The notes under the pieces are model-generated. The model had not been told where the DNA came from, did no database searches, and was given only the letters and a program-made list of their open reading frames with translations. Positions 1-11,979 of a stretch of 61,208 nt of DNA are shown in pieces. Each line of letters begins with the position of its first letter. Within the stretch, counting starts at the first letter, position 1. Source of the stretch: Hydnum rufescens UP504. Taxonomy: Eukaryota > Basidiomycota > Agaricomycetes > Cantharellales > Hydnaceae. The stretch spans positions 1 through 61,208 of the forward strand of contig MU129014.1 in assembly GCA_014904985.1 (NCBI GenBank). The letters run 5' to 3'. The translations under genes and the position numbers were made by a program.

Positions 1-236
1 TGTGTTTATATTTGTTTGGTGCTCTCGTCGCAGCGTGGCCCTGACACATAGTTGCTGCATGGCTACATTGATTTCACAGTTCGAGCGGGAGCTACGAGGT
101 CTGGGCAAAAGAGATACCTTTGATTCTGGCACCACTGGGACTTAGAATCCTGCTATTATGTAAGGTACAAATGAGATGCTACAAGTATATACTTTAAGGA
201 TTGAGGCTCTATATTACATTGCCCCCCAGCATGGTG

Positions 237-3200
237 TCAGGATTCTAACAGGAGAATACCCATATCCTTGAGGTCCAAGTCATCGAACATGATTCCGTAA
301 CATTTGTACCATCCATTCCAGCAGAATTGCTCACCTGCATATGTGCCACGAGTGGTGAGGGAGGTGGGATCAACCCCAGGGGCAGCCCGGGCGAGCCACT
401 CAAGCATGATTTGGTGGGGGCCCCCGAAAGGTATTTGGACATTAAACTTGATGGGGTCCTGATAGGATAGGTGCTTCTGCATTAAGGAATCCAATTTTTG
501 CATGGCTTCGAGCAATTCTCTAGCATTGAATGCTGTGAGCAGATGTAGATACTTGAGTCATTCAGTGAGGAGCATTAAGATCTCCTGGGAAGTAAGAAGA
601 TAGCAAGACATGAGACTTTGTGAAAGCCCTTGAACTTGTGGAGGACCATTGGGGTGGAAGAGCTTGTTCAAGTCAGTGGATTTGAAGTTCGTGTTGGGGG
701 GTCATGAGGGGCTGCCCTTCACCCAGATAGGCTGTGGGAGTGGGCAGAGCTCCAGCCTTTGGTGGATTCATGAGGATATTACCTTGAGCACTCTCTCTGA
801 AACTTCGGGGCTCCATGGGCAGTAAAGACTTTCATCGTATTGCTGAGCATGGGCAGAGGGCTCAGAAGGGTAAAATTTGGCAGCCAACTTCTGGCTTTCC
901 AAGGCCCTACACGCATGGTCCCTTTCCATGAAGATGAGAGTGAGGTGGGGCTCTTTGTAGAGCCACTGCTTAACCCCTGACCTGTATTGCTTGAGTAGCT
1001 CCTCCTCCAGGCATTCCTCTGATTTCAGATACATGAATGGGTAAAATTCCACTGAGAATTGGTCTGTCCACACATCCAGGGGTCCCCAGACATCGTTGGG
1101 GTCTACCTTTTTGGTTGGTCTGGCTGCTGTCTCCAGGGTATCATTGGTTGGGGGGCCAGCATCTTTGGGTAGAGTGAAATCGGAGGTAGGGGGCTGTTCA
1201 TCATCCTTGTAGGGTGTAAGTTCTTCTTTGGGATATTCAACTACATTTGTGCATGGTCTGATGCATCACTCTGGTGGTGACTCAGGGTGGGGCTGCTGCA
1301 AGGACCCCATGGCTGTGGTGACATAGGGATTGTAGTCTTCCATGTGGGTGAGTAGTGTAGGAGGAGCACCATGAGACCATAGAGCTGGATCGATCAGTCA
1401 CACCACCAGCTTGTACCAGAGCTGCAGCATAGGGAGCGATTCAGGCTGGTGCCACTCAAATCCCCTGCATTCAGCCCACTCCTGGCATAAAGGGTAGTTT
1501 TGGGCTAACAGTGATGGGGGAGGAGTAGTGTCTTCATGGTCGGCCCATTTGGTTAGTGGCAATGTTTCATTGCCAAGACATTCTTGTAATTTGTTCAGAA
1601 TCAGCAGATAACCTCCTTGTAACAGAGTGCCTCCCAATTCAGGAGGGCACCTGTTGTCATACTTGGACAAAGTGGAATTGACAGGGGAGGGAGTAGGATA
1701 AGGGGGAATAGGAGAAGAGGAAAGGGTAATCACACCACCCTTAGCACTAGCTTCAGGTGGGGAGCCAGACACAGAGCTAGGCACTGGCTTTGCTCTGAGT
1801 CTGGGGGAAAAGGTTGCGAGGGAAAGACAGTCATGATGAAAGGATATAAAGTAGTGACTGGCCAAGTGGCACAGTCACTAACTAAGGAGAGAGTGGGGGG
1901 TCAGTGAGAGGAAAGGGCTGTCCTACTCACTGCTTTCCCAGCTAGGGTCCAAAGGCACAGTCCCAAAGCCAGGGAAAGGGCTAGTATTGATGGCTACTAG
2001 ACAGGCCAACCAGATAGGCAGATAGAAGCAGGGTAGAGACAGGTTCATGGTTTCTCACTAGGTGATGAAGGTCTGGGCAAAGGTTCACTATTTGATTCCA
2101 TCTCGGCAACTGCCATATATACATGACTTTTGAGTCCTAACTTAATTACGTAATACACTATATTACACTCCTTCATGAGCATGTGATAGCCAGCACATGA
2201 GACCCTCCAAGTAATTCTCGTTGGGGGACCCTGGGGCATGCGAAAGTAGGAGGGGTGGTGACAGTAGTAAGGACCTGTCATCCTAGTTTCCCATGGATGC
2301 CCCTTCTCCATCACCCATATTTCCTCCAGTGGGTTCATGAGTCACTGACACCCCAGGTCTGCTAGTCATTTCTTGAAGGACTCATGGATCAGTTTCTGCA
2401 TGTAGGCATCCCGTAAGTCCCGGTGAGGGTGCCTGGCCTTGATTTCCTTCTCCACATCAGTCCATAGGGGCAAGTACTGCATGGTGCCACAGGGGTAGAG
2501 CTCAAGGCTGGGGGTTTCATTTTCTATAGCTAATGACCATACAGGAGCTCCCAATTCCATGAGCCCCTTACCAATGAGGACAGAGCAATGATCATGACTG
2601 GAGATGATCAGGCCTGTCAGGCGTGTGGTAGTTCTGAATCACGGAGGTTGGAATCGCTCCTTGAAACATAGGAGGAGGAGAATGACTTGAAAGGCAAGGG
2701 TTACAAATCTGGTAGCATTGAGCACTTGCCTTCTGAGTTCTTGCAGAATGTGAGCTGTTTTCCATGCAGGGGCTGGGTCATTCCTTGCTGGAGAAGATAC
2801 TGCCAGGATGACCTGAAGTGCCAATCCAGGTCATAGCTGGATGGCAGGATGATGTGGAAGCGGGCTGTCACTTGGTCTATCTGCCTTATGCATCATAGCA
2901 TTGTTTCTCCAATTGATCAGACCTCCTGGAGGAATTTTAGTGAGAGGGAGCGTAGGTTAGGATTCGGGCCTCATGATTGTAGAAGGTGAATATGTGGGTT
3001 GAAGTTGAATTGTGGGACATCGAGGGGGATGAAGGCTTGATGCAGCAGGAAGGCATAAACTTTGGGGAGCAGTTGGGTTCAGTACATCCATTCAAACTTC
3101 CCTAGCCATCCCCACTCATCTAGATGTTCCCAGCAGTAACCATAAGGGTCACTTGCAAATGGAGGTAGCCCTTGGACCTGGGGGTAAGGTCCTGCAAGAT

Positions 3201-3489
3201 TCAGCACAGTAAGACAATATAGAAAAAGCAGGTGCATCGTTGAGTCGAGAGATATTCTGCTGGACAGCATTCTGGATTGTCCTCCTTGTCCCCATACTGT
3301 GCATAGTGGGGGTCCATGGGGTCGGTATTGTCTCCGGGCATCATGTAGTGGCGTCCACATCTGATACCCCTGTGCTTGTGGACTCCAGGTTGTTGCATCA
3401 TGATTGCTAGTGGGAAGGTGGAAATGGAGGTTGGGATTTGGGTTGAGGTTGAGGTTGAGGTTGAGGTTGAGGAGTGGAGAGGGGAACAC
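237..3489 (-). pseudogene. Broken accessory reading frame downstream of chromovirus pol
   Basis: Downstream of the chromodomain the same strand holds a series of open segments. They are 3079-3489 (136 aa, with LNLN/PNPN repeats near its start), 2639-2824, 2366-2560, 2045-2338, 1398-1865 (155 aa, Ser/Pro-rich N-terminal third), 768-1073 and 237-515. They follow each other in order and are rich in Trp, Tyr and Pro, as if one long protein had been broken by frameshifts and stops. Some fungal Gypsy elements carry an extra frame after pol. I do not recognise a domain, so no function is offered. Alternatively it could be a captured host gene or a separate nested element. Confidence 0.4.
3441..3472. 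repeat. (GAGGTT)n hexanucleotide microsatellite
   Basis: About five copies of GAGGTT. On the minus strand they encode the LNLNLN run near the start of the accessory frame. Confidence 0.85.
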
Positions 3490-3514
3490 TAGGAGAAGGG
3501 GTGGATGGAGGTTC

Positions 3515-4735
3515 CCTTACAACCTCATGGGGTCCTTGTTTTTGCCACCACATTCCTCCAGGGTCTTGTGGTACTCCCTGAGGCACAAGAAGGCATTTTG
3601 CAGGCCCATCTCAGGCTCAAACGTGTCATGCTCAGGCCCATATCCTTTCCACCTCACTAGATACTCCTTCCTTCTTCTTGATCAATTGTAGTGATGTCCT
3701 ACTATTCTCTCAACCTCGTATTCTTCCTCCTTGGTTAACTCTCTCAGTTCAGGGAGCTTGGATCATCTGTTGTCCCATTCATCCCAGTGGTATTTGGTTA
3801 GATGCTGTATATTTATGATGGGATGCATCTTGTACTCAGGCGGTATATTTATGCAGTAGACTACTGAGTTAATCTTCTCCAAGATCTGGAAAGACCCTAT
3901 GCACTGTTGTACTAGCTTCTTCCCTGTGTCTTGCATGTCCACTAATTCCAGAGAATGAGGATTCACTAGAACCTCATCTCCATCTTTGAATTCTTCGTTG
4001 CATCTCCTTGCATTATAGGCTTTCACCTGCCTGGCTTGGGCTCTCGCTAGCGCATCCCTGGCCGAAGAACAATGGACCTCCAGCTCACCCATGAACGAGG
4101 AAGCAGATGTGTTATCCAGCTCAATCCACTTAATGCCTCTTCTTACCAGGTCCATGGCTGTTGCCTTAGTCCTAGGGGAGTATCCATGTAAAAGGAAGAA
4201 AGGTATATAACTGGTGGAGGTATGGGGTGTAGAGTTGTGGGCCATCCTGAGCATCCCAAGCCACTGGGCCCAGGAACTGTGATTCCCTGCTGTGTAGGCA
4301 TGTAACGCAACTTCCAATGTATCATTGGCCTTCTCTGTCTGTCTGTCTGTTGCGGGTGATGGGAAGTTGAGAGTAGTAAATCTAAATTGAGATGTTTGGC
4401 AACTGATGCCCAAAAGGATTGAGACCACCTGGTGTCCCAGTCGGTGATCATTTGCCTTGGGAGGCCATACTTCTAGATGACCTGCTGGATGAACATCTTG
4501 GCAAAACCCTCCTGCTTAAGGCTCAAGGTAGTGGGAACATATTGGATGAACTTAGTAAGTTTGTCCACTATCACTAGTACTGCATCATGCCCCTCTGACT
4601 TTGGGAGGCCCATGATAAGATCCAGGGTCACTACCTCAAATGGGAGTAGTGGAATCACATGAGGGTGAAGCTTTCCCATTGGTGGTATCCCATGCTAACA
4701 TCTCTCACACCTCACTAGAAAGGTCAAGAACCTTT
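3515..4735 (-). pseudogene. Chromovirus integrase plus chromodomain (pol 3' end), broken
   Basis: Integrase inserts element cDNA into host DNA; a C-terminal chromodomain steers insertion through histone marks. The sequence opens with a CxxC zinc-finger remnant (VRCERC, about 4695-4735) and then the core at 4473-4679 with VTLDLIMGLP, whose Asp fits the first catalytic acid. The next block is 3763-4428, with a TDRQTEKAN stretch where family members read TDGQTER, and an SH3-like tail (DEVLVNPHSLEL, PPEYKMHPIINIQHL). After a stop at 3763-3765 an EYEVERIVGHHY...EYLVRWKGYG segment (about 3570-3730) matches a chromodomain and is itself broken by a TGA at 3682-3684. The core is split by at least one stop near 4470. 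The reading is by motif recognition and the family call is firm. Confidence 0.8.
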
Positions 4736-5429
4736 TTTTTTTTTTTTTAATCTGAACCTCATTTTGTAATTAAGGTTAGAAGTGGATTCTGGGGGAAAAA
4801 GCTGGGGGTTTCAGCATGGGTGATTCCCAAGGGGTGCTGAGAAATACCATAGGAATTCTCCAGGGGTTGGTCTCTCCATCACTGAGATCAGACATGAGAC
4901 AGCTGAAACACTGTGGTGCAAATGATCACTTTAGGCATACTACTTTTGGGCCTTAGAGGTCACAACTGAAGAGTCCAGGGGGGCACCTAAGAGGGGGGGG
5001 TAAAAGTCCATAATTCTGAGAATTCTGAAAATAAGTCCTGAGCATTTCCTTATTTGGGGGGTCATGATATAGGCCCTATGGGAGCAACATTCTGGGAAAT
5101 AATCCTTATGCCACAGAGCCTGCTCATTGCATAACAGATTTTGTCATATCTCCAAGATCTATCCTTCTATCTAAGAGAGTTTTGGATCAAACCATAGAAA
5201 CTATGCACTGTCATCCTGGGAAATGTACCCACAACCTCAGATATATTTTCCCATGTATCAAGTTGGAACATACTCTTTGGGGTTCACATTGGCCCATTCT
5301 GAGAATAAATTTACATTCTGGATGATTAACTTCATATCAGAAGGTTACACAAGAAATTACTGGATATTAATCCCCTTGGCTCCCATGATTACCAGATGGT
5401 CCTTGGGATATACAATGTATACAGAATAC

Positions 5430-5908
5430 CCACCCCAATCTCAGATATTTGGAGTTCTCCTCAATTCTAGACTATTCACTCCTAATGTTGTTCCCAGTTC
5501 TGAGGATAAGACTGCAGAATTGGGGAACATAAAGATGCTCCTGAGAAATCTGGTCTTGTGGACCTAGAAATAAAATAATCCCTCAACTTCCATTGTACTA
5601 ACTCAAATATCCCAAAGCAGATCTCAGACTAGTGAATTTAGTCTTGGAAATGCATCAACTGTATTAGGATTGATGCAATGACCCCCAGTGGTCCTTGACT
5701 ATGAATGTCAAATGCTGTTACTAAGGCTGAGGATTAGGGTGGGGTATAGAGGCCATACATAAAGTGCTGAGAATGATGCCACCCCAATCTCAGATATTTG
5801 GAGTTCTCCTCAATTCTAGACTATTCACTCCTAATGTTGTTCCCAGTACTGAGGATAGGACTGCAGAATTGGGGAACATAAAGATGCTCCTGAGAAGTCT
5901 GGTCTTGG
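5430..5908 (+). repeat. Direct repeat pair of about 130 bp
   Basis: Positions 5430-5559 and 5779-5908 are nearly identical, both running from CCACCCCAATCTCAG to TCTGGTCTTG. No coding meaning is evident. The surrounding stretch from 4741 to 6987 has only short chance open frames; I see no gene there. Confidence 0.85.
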
Positions 5909-5932
5909 GTTGGGTTGGGTTGGGTTGGGTTG
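5907..5932. repeat. (GGGTT)5 microsatellite
   Basis: Five tandem GGGTT pentamers directly follow the second copy of the 130-bp repeat. The unit is not a standard TTAGGG telomere unit. Confidence 0.85.
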
Positions 5933-6007
5933 TAGGTGATGCTAGGTAACATTTTGGATGTTACCTAGGGCCCCACATATGGCAGGCTAGTGTTAAGTAT
6001 ATACCAC

Positions 6008-6222
6008 AATAGTAATTTTGAGTTTGGACTAGTGAACACTTCATGGGAGTCACTGATGCCCATGTCTGTACTGAAGAAATTTCAATAGTAATTTTGAGTT
6101 TGGATGAGTGAACACTTCATGGGAGTCACTGACACCCATGTCTGTACTGAAGAAATTTCAATAGTAATTTTGAGTTTGGACTAGTGGACACTTCATGGGT
6201 GTTACTGATGCCCATGTCTGTA
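6008..6222 (+). repeat. 76-bp tandem repeat, 2.8 copies
   Basis: The unit starts AATAGTAATTTTGAGTTTGG and recurs at 6008, 6084 and 6160 with few differences. The last copy is cut at about 6222. Units share TTCATGGGAGTCACTGA. Non-coding. Confidence 0.85.
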
Positions 6223-6987
6223 CCATTGATTGGAATACCACATTGTGCCACTTGCTCAGGGATAATCTTGTTACCTGACCAAGTAAACTCAGTCTGGTGA
6301 ATTAGGGAGATCCAAGGGTGCAGGCTACAGCCAATCAGAAAAGGCTTGGACCAGTGTTTGCCAACAGTTTCACTGACCAATTTTTTAGGAGTTATTAGTC
6401 ACAGGCTCTACCCTCACTTTCCATGTGCACATAGGCAGCTACTATGCAAGATTTATCCCTGAGGAAGATATTAGATGCTCCTGCAGTGAGATTCTCCACA
6501 CTTGTGAACACATCTTACAGTTTTGTATCTTGTATGAGGAATACTGCCCCCTAGGAGATACAGACCAAGACTGCAACACAGGGACACTCCTGGGCTTGTC
6601 AGAGGGTAATGTATGCCTTGCCACCTTTAGAGGCATCAGAGGCTTTCTCAAAAACCTAACAAACTGAAGATGACTAAGACCCCCACTTGAGGTATAGGGA
6701 ATACACAAACACTCAATGGACTGAATGTAAGAATGGGCTGGAACTACCTACTTCCCTCCCCCACCACTTCCTCCCCCCCACCTCCATGACTGAAGGGACT
6801 GTCAAACAATGCTCCCAAGAGCCCTTCACATACCCCTCCACCATATCCCAATCAACACCATAGATTAATCCCCATGTATGGACTTGTCGTGGATTTGGGC
6901 TGCTCTTGGCCCTTTGGGTGCCTACTGTGGTATACATGAGAATTCCAACCAACCAACCAACCAACTTGTTCAATAGAATAACCCATC

Positions 6988-7370
6988 TAGACTCATGACC
7001 AGCCCTCAAACTGAGCCATCGAGGGACTGGTGCAATGGGGATTGCTGGCAGGTTCTGTCTGACAACCAATCACAATCCAGCAAAGGCTGGCAGTGGCAAT
7101 ACAGATTTGTTTCTGAGTTTTGATAAAATACAGTCCAATATTGTGCAAGAGCCCCAAATCATCTGCAGGTTTCAATGATTCAGAGCCCAAATGATGCTTT
7201 GTCAGGAATGCACACCCTCTGCCGCATTTGGAAATTGACTAACTGGAAACAAATCTGTATTAGCACTGCCAGCCTTTGCTGGATTGTGATTGGTTGTCAG
7301 ACAGAACCTGCCAGCAATCCCCATTGCACCAGTCCCTCGACGGCTTGGTTCGAGGGCTGGTCACAAGTCT
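6988..7370. mobile_element. Inverted-repeat MITE (MULE-like), 10-bp target duplication
   Basis: Two arms of about 120 bp (about 6989-7115 and 7240-7369) are inverted copies, with termini AGACTCATGACCAGCCCTC and GAGGGCTGGTCACAAGTCT. The element is flanked by the 10-bp direct repeat ATAACCCATC (6978-6987 and 7371-7380). Long terminal inverted repeats with a 9-11 bp duplication are typical of Mutator-like elements. There is no transposase inside, so this is a non-autonomous copy. Confidence 0.8.
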
Positions 7371-7380
7371 ATAACCCATC

Positions 7381-8064
7381 ATCTGTGAGAGACAATTTCA
7401 GAAGATGCTGAACCCGCCCAATGCTGCCTGAATCATATTACATTATACCAGCACTCCCACAACTCAGCTTGGGCTTGAGCTGACTCAAGCCAATGACTTG
7501 AAATGTATTTATTCCACAAATAGTTAGGCTGAGTCATCCCTTTCAACCAGGGACTCAGCTCTAGCTCAAGTCTGCTTGAGCCTGAGTCTTTGGTGACACT
7601 ACATAATGCCCTCATAAGCTCTATCTCAGATTATTTCTTAGAGAATGTGAGGTACACAATATATCTGTCATCAACATCTGTATCTGCACACACTCTGCTA
7701 TCACAATCTGATGAGAACCACATTATTACCATACCCAGGGCCATTTGCTGAGATGGATGACATCCCATTCTACATCAGGAGATGTACAAATCATGGGTTG
7801 ACACATATCATGGGGCATGCCTCCACTGTTGGCATATCCACACCCAGCACTCTCCTCTCTTTGTGGTCATCAGTCTGCATTTCCCACATTTTCACCTTGT
7901 TGGCCCAAGGCACCCATTGAAGCTCATTGACAAAGGTTGAGGGTTATGACTGCTTGTAGCAGGGTCGATCTGGTCCTTCCCAGGGAATAGGTAATCAAAA
8001 CATTTCCTCCAATCACTTCCATCCACTGTTCACATCCCACAGCAAATAAAACCTTCACTACCAC
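7381..8064. other. No gene recognised
   Basis: Only short open frames on both strands, none with recognisable motifs or splice-linked continuation. Confidence 0.5.
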
Positions 8065-8934
8065 CTAGTTCATTTGATTCATGTATTGCATCCAATTCTC
8101 ATCAAGAGGTGCAGGATCTTCTTCCTCCTCATCATCTCCTCCATTTTCCTGGAAGTGATGATAGACTGAGAGGCTGTGCCTTCCCCTAGGAGTGGGGAGA
8201 GCTCTGAGGATCTGGTAAGGGAATGAGCACCAAATGGTAGAGAACTGCTCAGGGAGATTGATTTCTTTATCATCCAATTCCCCACTGTCATCATTCTCAG
8301 AGAGCACCATTGTTTTTTGACCTTGGAATCTTGCCATTTGTTGAGCAGTAAATTCGGGCAGAATGATTCCTGATGCCTGCTGGGACTGAACTGAAGCAAA
8401 GGGAATCCTTCCCGACTGTGAACAGGTCTCTGGATTGGTTTTGGCGCATAATTCTGGTTTCCATACTTGAGCAATATTTCAGAATGTGTTGAACCGAAGA
8501 GCTGATGGTATGTAGGATGAGGAAGAGTGGGATGCTTATTATGGTGTTTATCCTTGCTCACCATATGTAGGATGATCGATTCATCACTCAGCTGGAGGCT
8601 ACACATGTGGAACATCCCTGTGGAGACTATGGGCCCCAAAGTATCATGATCATCCTGATCTTGATTCACCCAAGGATTACCATCACAACCATTGACACAA
8701 TCTAGATGGCCTTGCTGATGTGTCATGGGCGAAATACAGTACAAAAGGGAGTGTTCTGCACATCCTGTGGCTGGCCAGTTCTGTGTCACATTCACAAAGT
8801 GGATTAGGCCAGCAGTCAATGTCAGTGTCCTGTGGTCTGTTCAAGCTTGTGGAGACCCAGCACACTGCTCTTGAAGAAGCCACTGACAGACTGTTATCAT
8901 ATGCACATTGAACTGCCTTCAGAGGAACATACAT
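8065..8934 (-). pseudogene. Unrecognised protein-coding remnant with Cys-rich segment and acidic tail
   Basis: Three minus-strand segments overlap in different frames and probably belong to one broken gene. The first (8683-8934) holds a Cys-rich stretch DIDCWPNPLCECDTELAS followed by MCRTLPFVLYF. The second (8340-8819, within a 246-codon frame) contains repeated Cys/His residues. The third (8065-8337) ends in a very acidic run (GGDDEEEEDPAP) and LDENWMQYMNQMN. Each segment is more protein-like than its neighbours and their order is consistent. Frame changes fall near 8800 and 8340. I do not recognise the family; a transposon-encoded protein is plausible given the setting, but that is inference. 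Confidence 0.45.
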
Positions 8935-9825
8935 AGTCAGTGATCAGAAGAATATGAGCTGAGATGACAAAATCAGGATATCTAGTCAATACATGAGGAC
9001 AATACCCACCATCCACTGTCTACCCACTGCAAGCATTCCACAACCAAGGTCCAATCAGCCCAGCAAGTGAGGTTGTCTGGAGTTGTAGCACCCAGCTCCT
9101 CAAGCTCTTCATTCATTTGTCCCCATTCAAGGCGGGCTGAGAAGGACAAGTAGGCTAAAACCTTCCCCCACCCCTTCCCATCAGATCCTCATGGGCCCAG
9201 TCAATTTACTGCATTGATCATAAATTTATTTAAGAGAAATCTACACATAGATCACTTTGTTATTCTATCCCTCACAGTCCTAGGGCTGTAACAACCTTTT
9301 ATTTGATCACCATCATCATCAGCAGATGCTACAGCCCATATCTACCTTATTTCACCTGGTGGACTGAGTGATTTGCTCGCCATCTATGCACTGGCCCACA
9401 CCTGGTGGATTTGGCAATTCCCACTTGATTATCTAATTCACCCTTCCACACTCAGTGCATCCAGCAATTCTCACTCACCACCACATCTCACATCTGTATC
9501 ATAGTCATACTTTAGTCCACAGTTGCTCACTCAAACTATAAGAGGCCTCATGCTGTGCCTCTGCTCTCACCAAATCAACATCACAATTAGCAATCAATTA
9601 GTGCTGCATAAGGATGCTGCAAAGAATAGATCAATTGAAGCAAACAAATCCCATCTTGTGACAATTCACTAGCCCACACTGGATACAATGAATCTAAGAA
9701 TCTGTTCATCATGTGCAGTGTTCAGTTGGCCACACCTCAGATTCAATAGGGTCCATCTTTGACCAGAATGAGACTGTTCAGGCAATACAAATTTTGAGAA
9801 TGGAGCTGGAGCTCATTTTCTGATC
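8935..9825. other. No gene recognised; AT-rich flank of element E1
   Basis: No credible open frame or repeat beyond short low-complexity tracts. The stretch ends at the CAGGCTGGTCAG terminus of E1. Confidence 0.5.
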
Positions 9826-9989
9826 CAGGCTGGTCAGTAGCTTTTCTGCATCATATTAGATATCATGAGCATTGCATTTATCATATCTAACTAGGTCTTT
9901 ACATGTGGGGGCCCCCAGGGGCCCCTGCCAGATTATACATTATTAATTTATTATTATTATATTAGTATATACATCCATAGGCTTGCCCA

Positions 9990-11300
9990 GTAGGGCTCAC
10001 CCTGTGCCCAAGAAGAGCAGCCAGAGGCTGCTCTTCTTGTGCAAGTGTAGCTAAAGAAAAATATGTACCTGGAATTCACCCCAGTCGGGGCCTGGGTTCC
10101 ATTTGGGTGATCCCTCAAGGGAGTGTCACTCATGGTTTTCATTTGTGCAGGCCTTCATGGTTTTGTTCGCAGTTTTCATTCACAGCATGTCGTTTGGCAG
10201 GTATGTGGTTGGGGGTTCATGTGGGTTCTGGTCCAATATCTAGAGAACTAATTAATGGATTAGTTAAACATGAATGCAGTGCAAAAAGAGCAGCTTATGC
10301 TGCTCTTGTTGCGCCACAAGAATAAGAATGAAAATAAAAAATAAAAAATACCTTGTAGTACCCCACACCCACTGCAGCAGTGTGGGGTACTAGAGCTGTG
10401 TACTCTCACTTGTACGTATGGGGGTTCATACAGGTGCCTGTCATTTGGGCATCGATAAGGGAGGGGGGATGGGGGTTTTGCCTCGGTATTCATTTGCAGG
10501 GGACATGGAGACCTACAAGACAAAACTTTTAAGTTAGTTAGAAATTAAAAACTACGCAAAAAGAGCAGCTTTCACTGCTCTTTTTGCATGGCTGTAGCTA
10601 CTGAGGGGAGGGGGACTTACCTTATATAGAACCACACACCCACCATGGTGGGTGTGTGATTCCGGGCCCTTCTTTGGCATGTTACATCTTCATTTGGCGT
10701 GGTGCCGCATGTTGCATTGTTGGCCCATTGGCGTCCCACATTGCTGTGTCATGTTGCTGTGTATTGTGTTGCCGCATTGCATTGCCATGTGTGGCGTTGC
10801 TCTGGTCGTTTCGCAGGTTATTGTTGTACCTACAAAATAGCATTTTTAAATTAGTTAAGAATTGAACACCACACAAAAAGAGCAGCTTTCGCTGCTCTTT
10901 TGTGTGGCTGTAGCGACTTGGGGGGGCAGGAACTTACCTGATATGGAACCACACACCTGCTGTGGTGGGTGTGTGATTCCTGGGGCGTCATTTGACGTGG
11001 TTGCACCCTCATTTGTCGCATTGCCATTGGACACATCCTCATTGGGGGCATTGCCATTGGGGGCATTGCCATTTGGTGCATTGCTGCTTGATGCATCACC
11101 CTTTGGGCACTCGTTGTGCCTTGGCTCAGGCCTCAATCTATAATAATAAAAGACATGTTAGTATAAAAATTCAAAGGAGCGCAAAAAGAGCAGCTTTCGC
11201 TGCTCTTCTTGCGCCATTGTGTCTATTAATGAAAAAACTCACCTTATGACCACACACCTGCCATTGCGGGTGTGTGGTTATTTCCTTGCCTTGTTAGGTG
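9990..11300 (-). repeat. E1 left arm: about 5 exon/intron hairpin units, minus strand
   Basis: Reading leftward from the centre, exonic stems (CCACACACC...GGTGTGTGG type) lie at 11252-11281, 10947-10977, 10631-10659 and 10359-10388, with a weak one near 10075-10105. Each is followed on the minus strand by a GTGAG/GTAAG-like 5' splice site (read on the plus strand as ACTCACC or ACTTACC). Next comes an intronic stem at 11179-11214, 10870-10908, 10555-10588, 10280-10315 and 10009-10038. Branch-like TTAGTTAA (plus strand) and CTAGA/CTACAA 3' splice sites follow. Open frames here are by-products of the repeats. Confidence 0.7.
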
Positions 11301-11330
11301 GCTGCTTGTTGTGGTGTAGGAAATGAACAC

Positions 11331-11972
11331 TCAATGCTGGCAATTGCCAGTAATAAAAAAGTGCGCAAGCGCTGGCGCTACAAGGACAATACACATTAAT
11401 AGCAAGCATGTAGAGGTGCAATAAATATTGTACAATGAATACTTGTCCAAAAATGCAAAAAAGAGGGTGATGATAAGCCAGAGCTCAATATGGCACAATA
11501 TGCCTAATTGCAAAGTGGATTGGGCCATTTCTATGCATCAGAATTGGGCCAAATTTGAATATATTGATGGTATACATACACCATACATGGGTGACCAGTT
11601 ATATCGGACATTCTGGCCATTTTTCAATTTTTCATGGGTTCAATTCCCTATTTAGGGAATTGAAGGTGTGAAAAATTGAAAAATGGCCAGAACATCTGAT
11701 ATAACTGGTCGCCCACGTATGGTGTATGTATACCATCAATATATTCAAATTTGGCCCAATTCTGATGCATAGAAATGGCCCAATCCACTTTGCAATTAGG
11801 CATATTGTGCCATATTGAGCTCTGGCTTATCATCACCCTCTTTTTTGCATTTTTGGACAAGTATTCATTGTACAGTACTTATTGCACCTCTACATGCTTG
11901 CTATTAATGTGTATTGTCCTTGTAGCGCCAGCACTTGTGTGCTTTTTATTACTGGCAATTGCCGGTGTTGAA
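11331..11972. repeat. E1 central palindrome (about 2 x 320 bp)
   Basis: The arms are near-perfect inverted copies meeting at CCCTA-TT-TAGGG (11646-11657, centre about 11651). Both arms run outward through TTGAAAAATGGCCAGA, TGCAATTAGGCATATTG and a CTATTAATG...CCTTGTAG block that resembles a branch site and 3' splice site before the first array exon. The same arrangement and centre are found in E5 and E6. I infer a divergent promoter region. Mirror-image open frames of 65-75 codons in both arms are artefacts of the palindrome. Confidence 0.8.
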
Positions 11973-11979
11973 TCAACTT

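Larger units (their letters stand above)
1..4740 (-). mobile_element. Ty3/Gypsy chromovirus remnant, 5'-truncated
   Basis: The minus strand carries, in transcript order, the end of the integrase zinc finger, the integrase core, a chromodomain, and then about 3.3 kb of broken accessory reading frame. Gag, protease, reverse transcriptase and RNase H are absent: similarity stops at about 4735, next to a run of T (about 4727-4748). The low-coordinate end has the motif CCCTGACA at about 41-48. This resembles the LTR edges seen at 36724, 22460 and 47884 (TGTCAGGG / CCCTGACA), so an LTR boundary may lie there, but no polypurine tract is visible beside it. Many stops and frame changes make it a dead copy. 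Confidence 0.75.

Noticed and set aside
4143..4451. 102-codon minus-strand frame overlapping integrase
   Set aside because: Alternative frame of the integrase core; the neighbouring frame carries the family motifs, though a short part near 4430-4451 may be the shifted continuation of integrase.
5907..5932. Telomeric repeat
   Set aside because: GGGTT x5 only, internal, not the TTAGGG unit expected in basidiomycetes.
10652..11143. Overlapping open frames of 60-93 codons on both strands in the E1 left arm
   Set aside because: They arise from repeated GCATTGCC/ACACACC motifs, differ between corresponding units, and run through predicted introns and stems.
11428..11860. Two matching 70-75 codon frames (MYNEYLSKNAKK..., MSKNAKKRV...)
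   Set aside because: They are mirror images of one sequence created by the central palindrome, and the E5 equivalents differ in length and end; no independent coding support.
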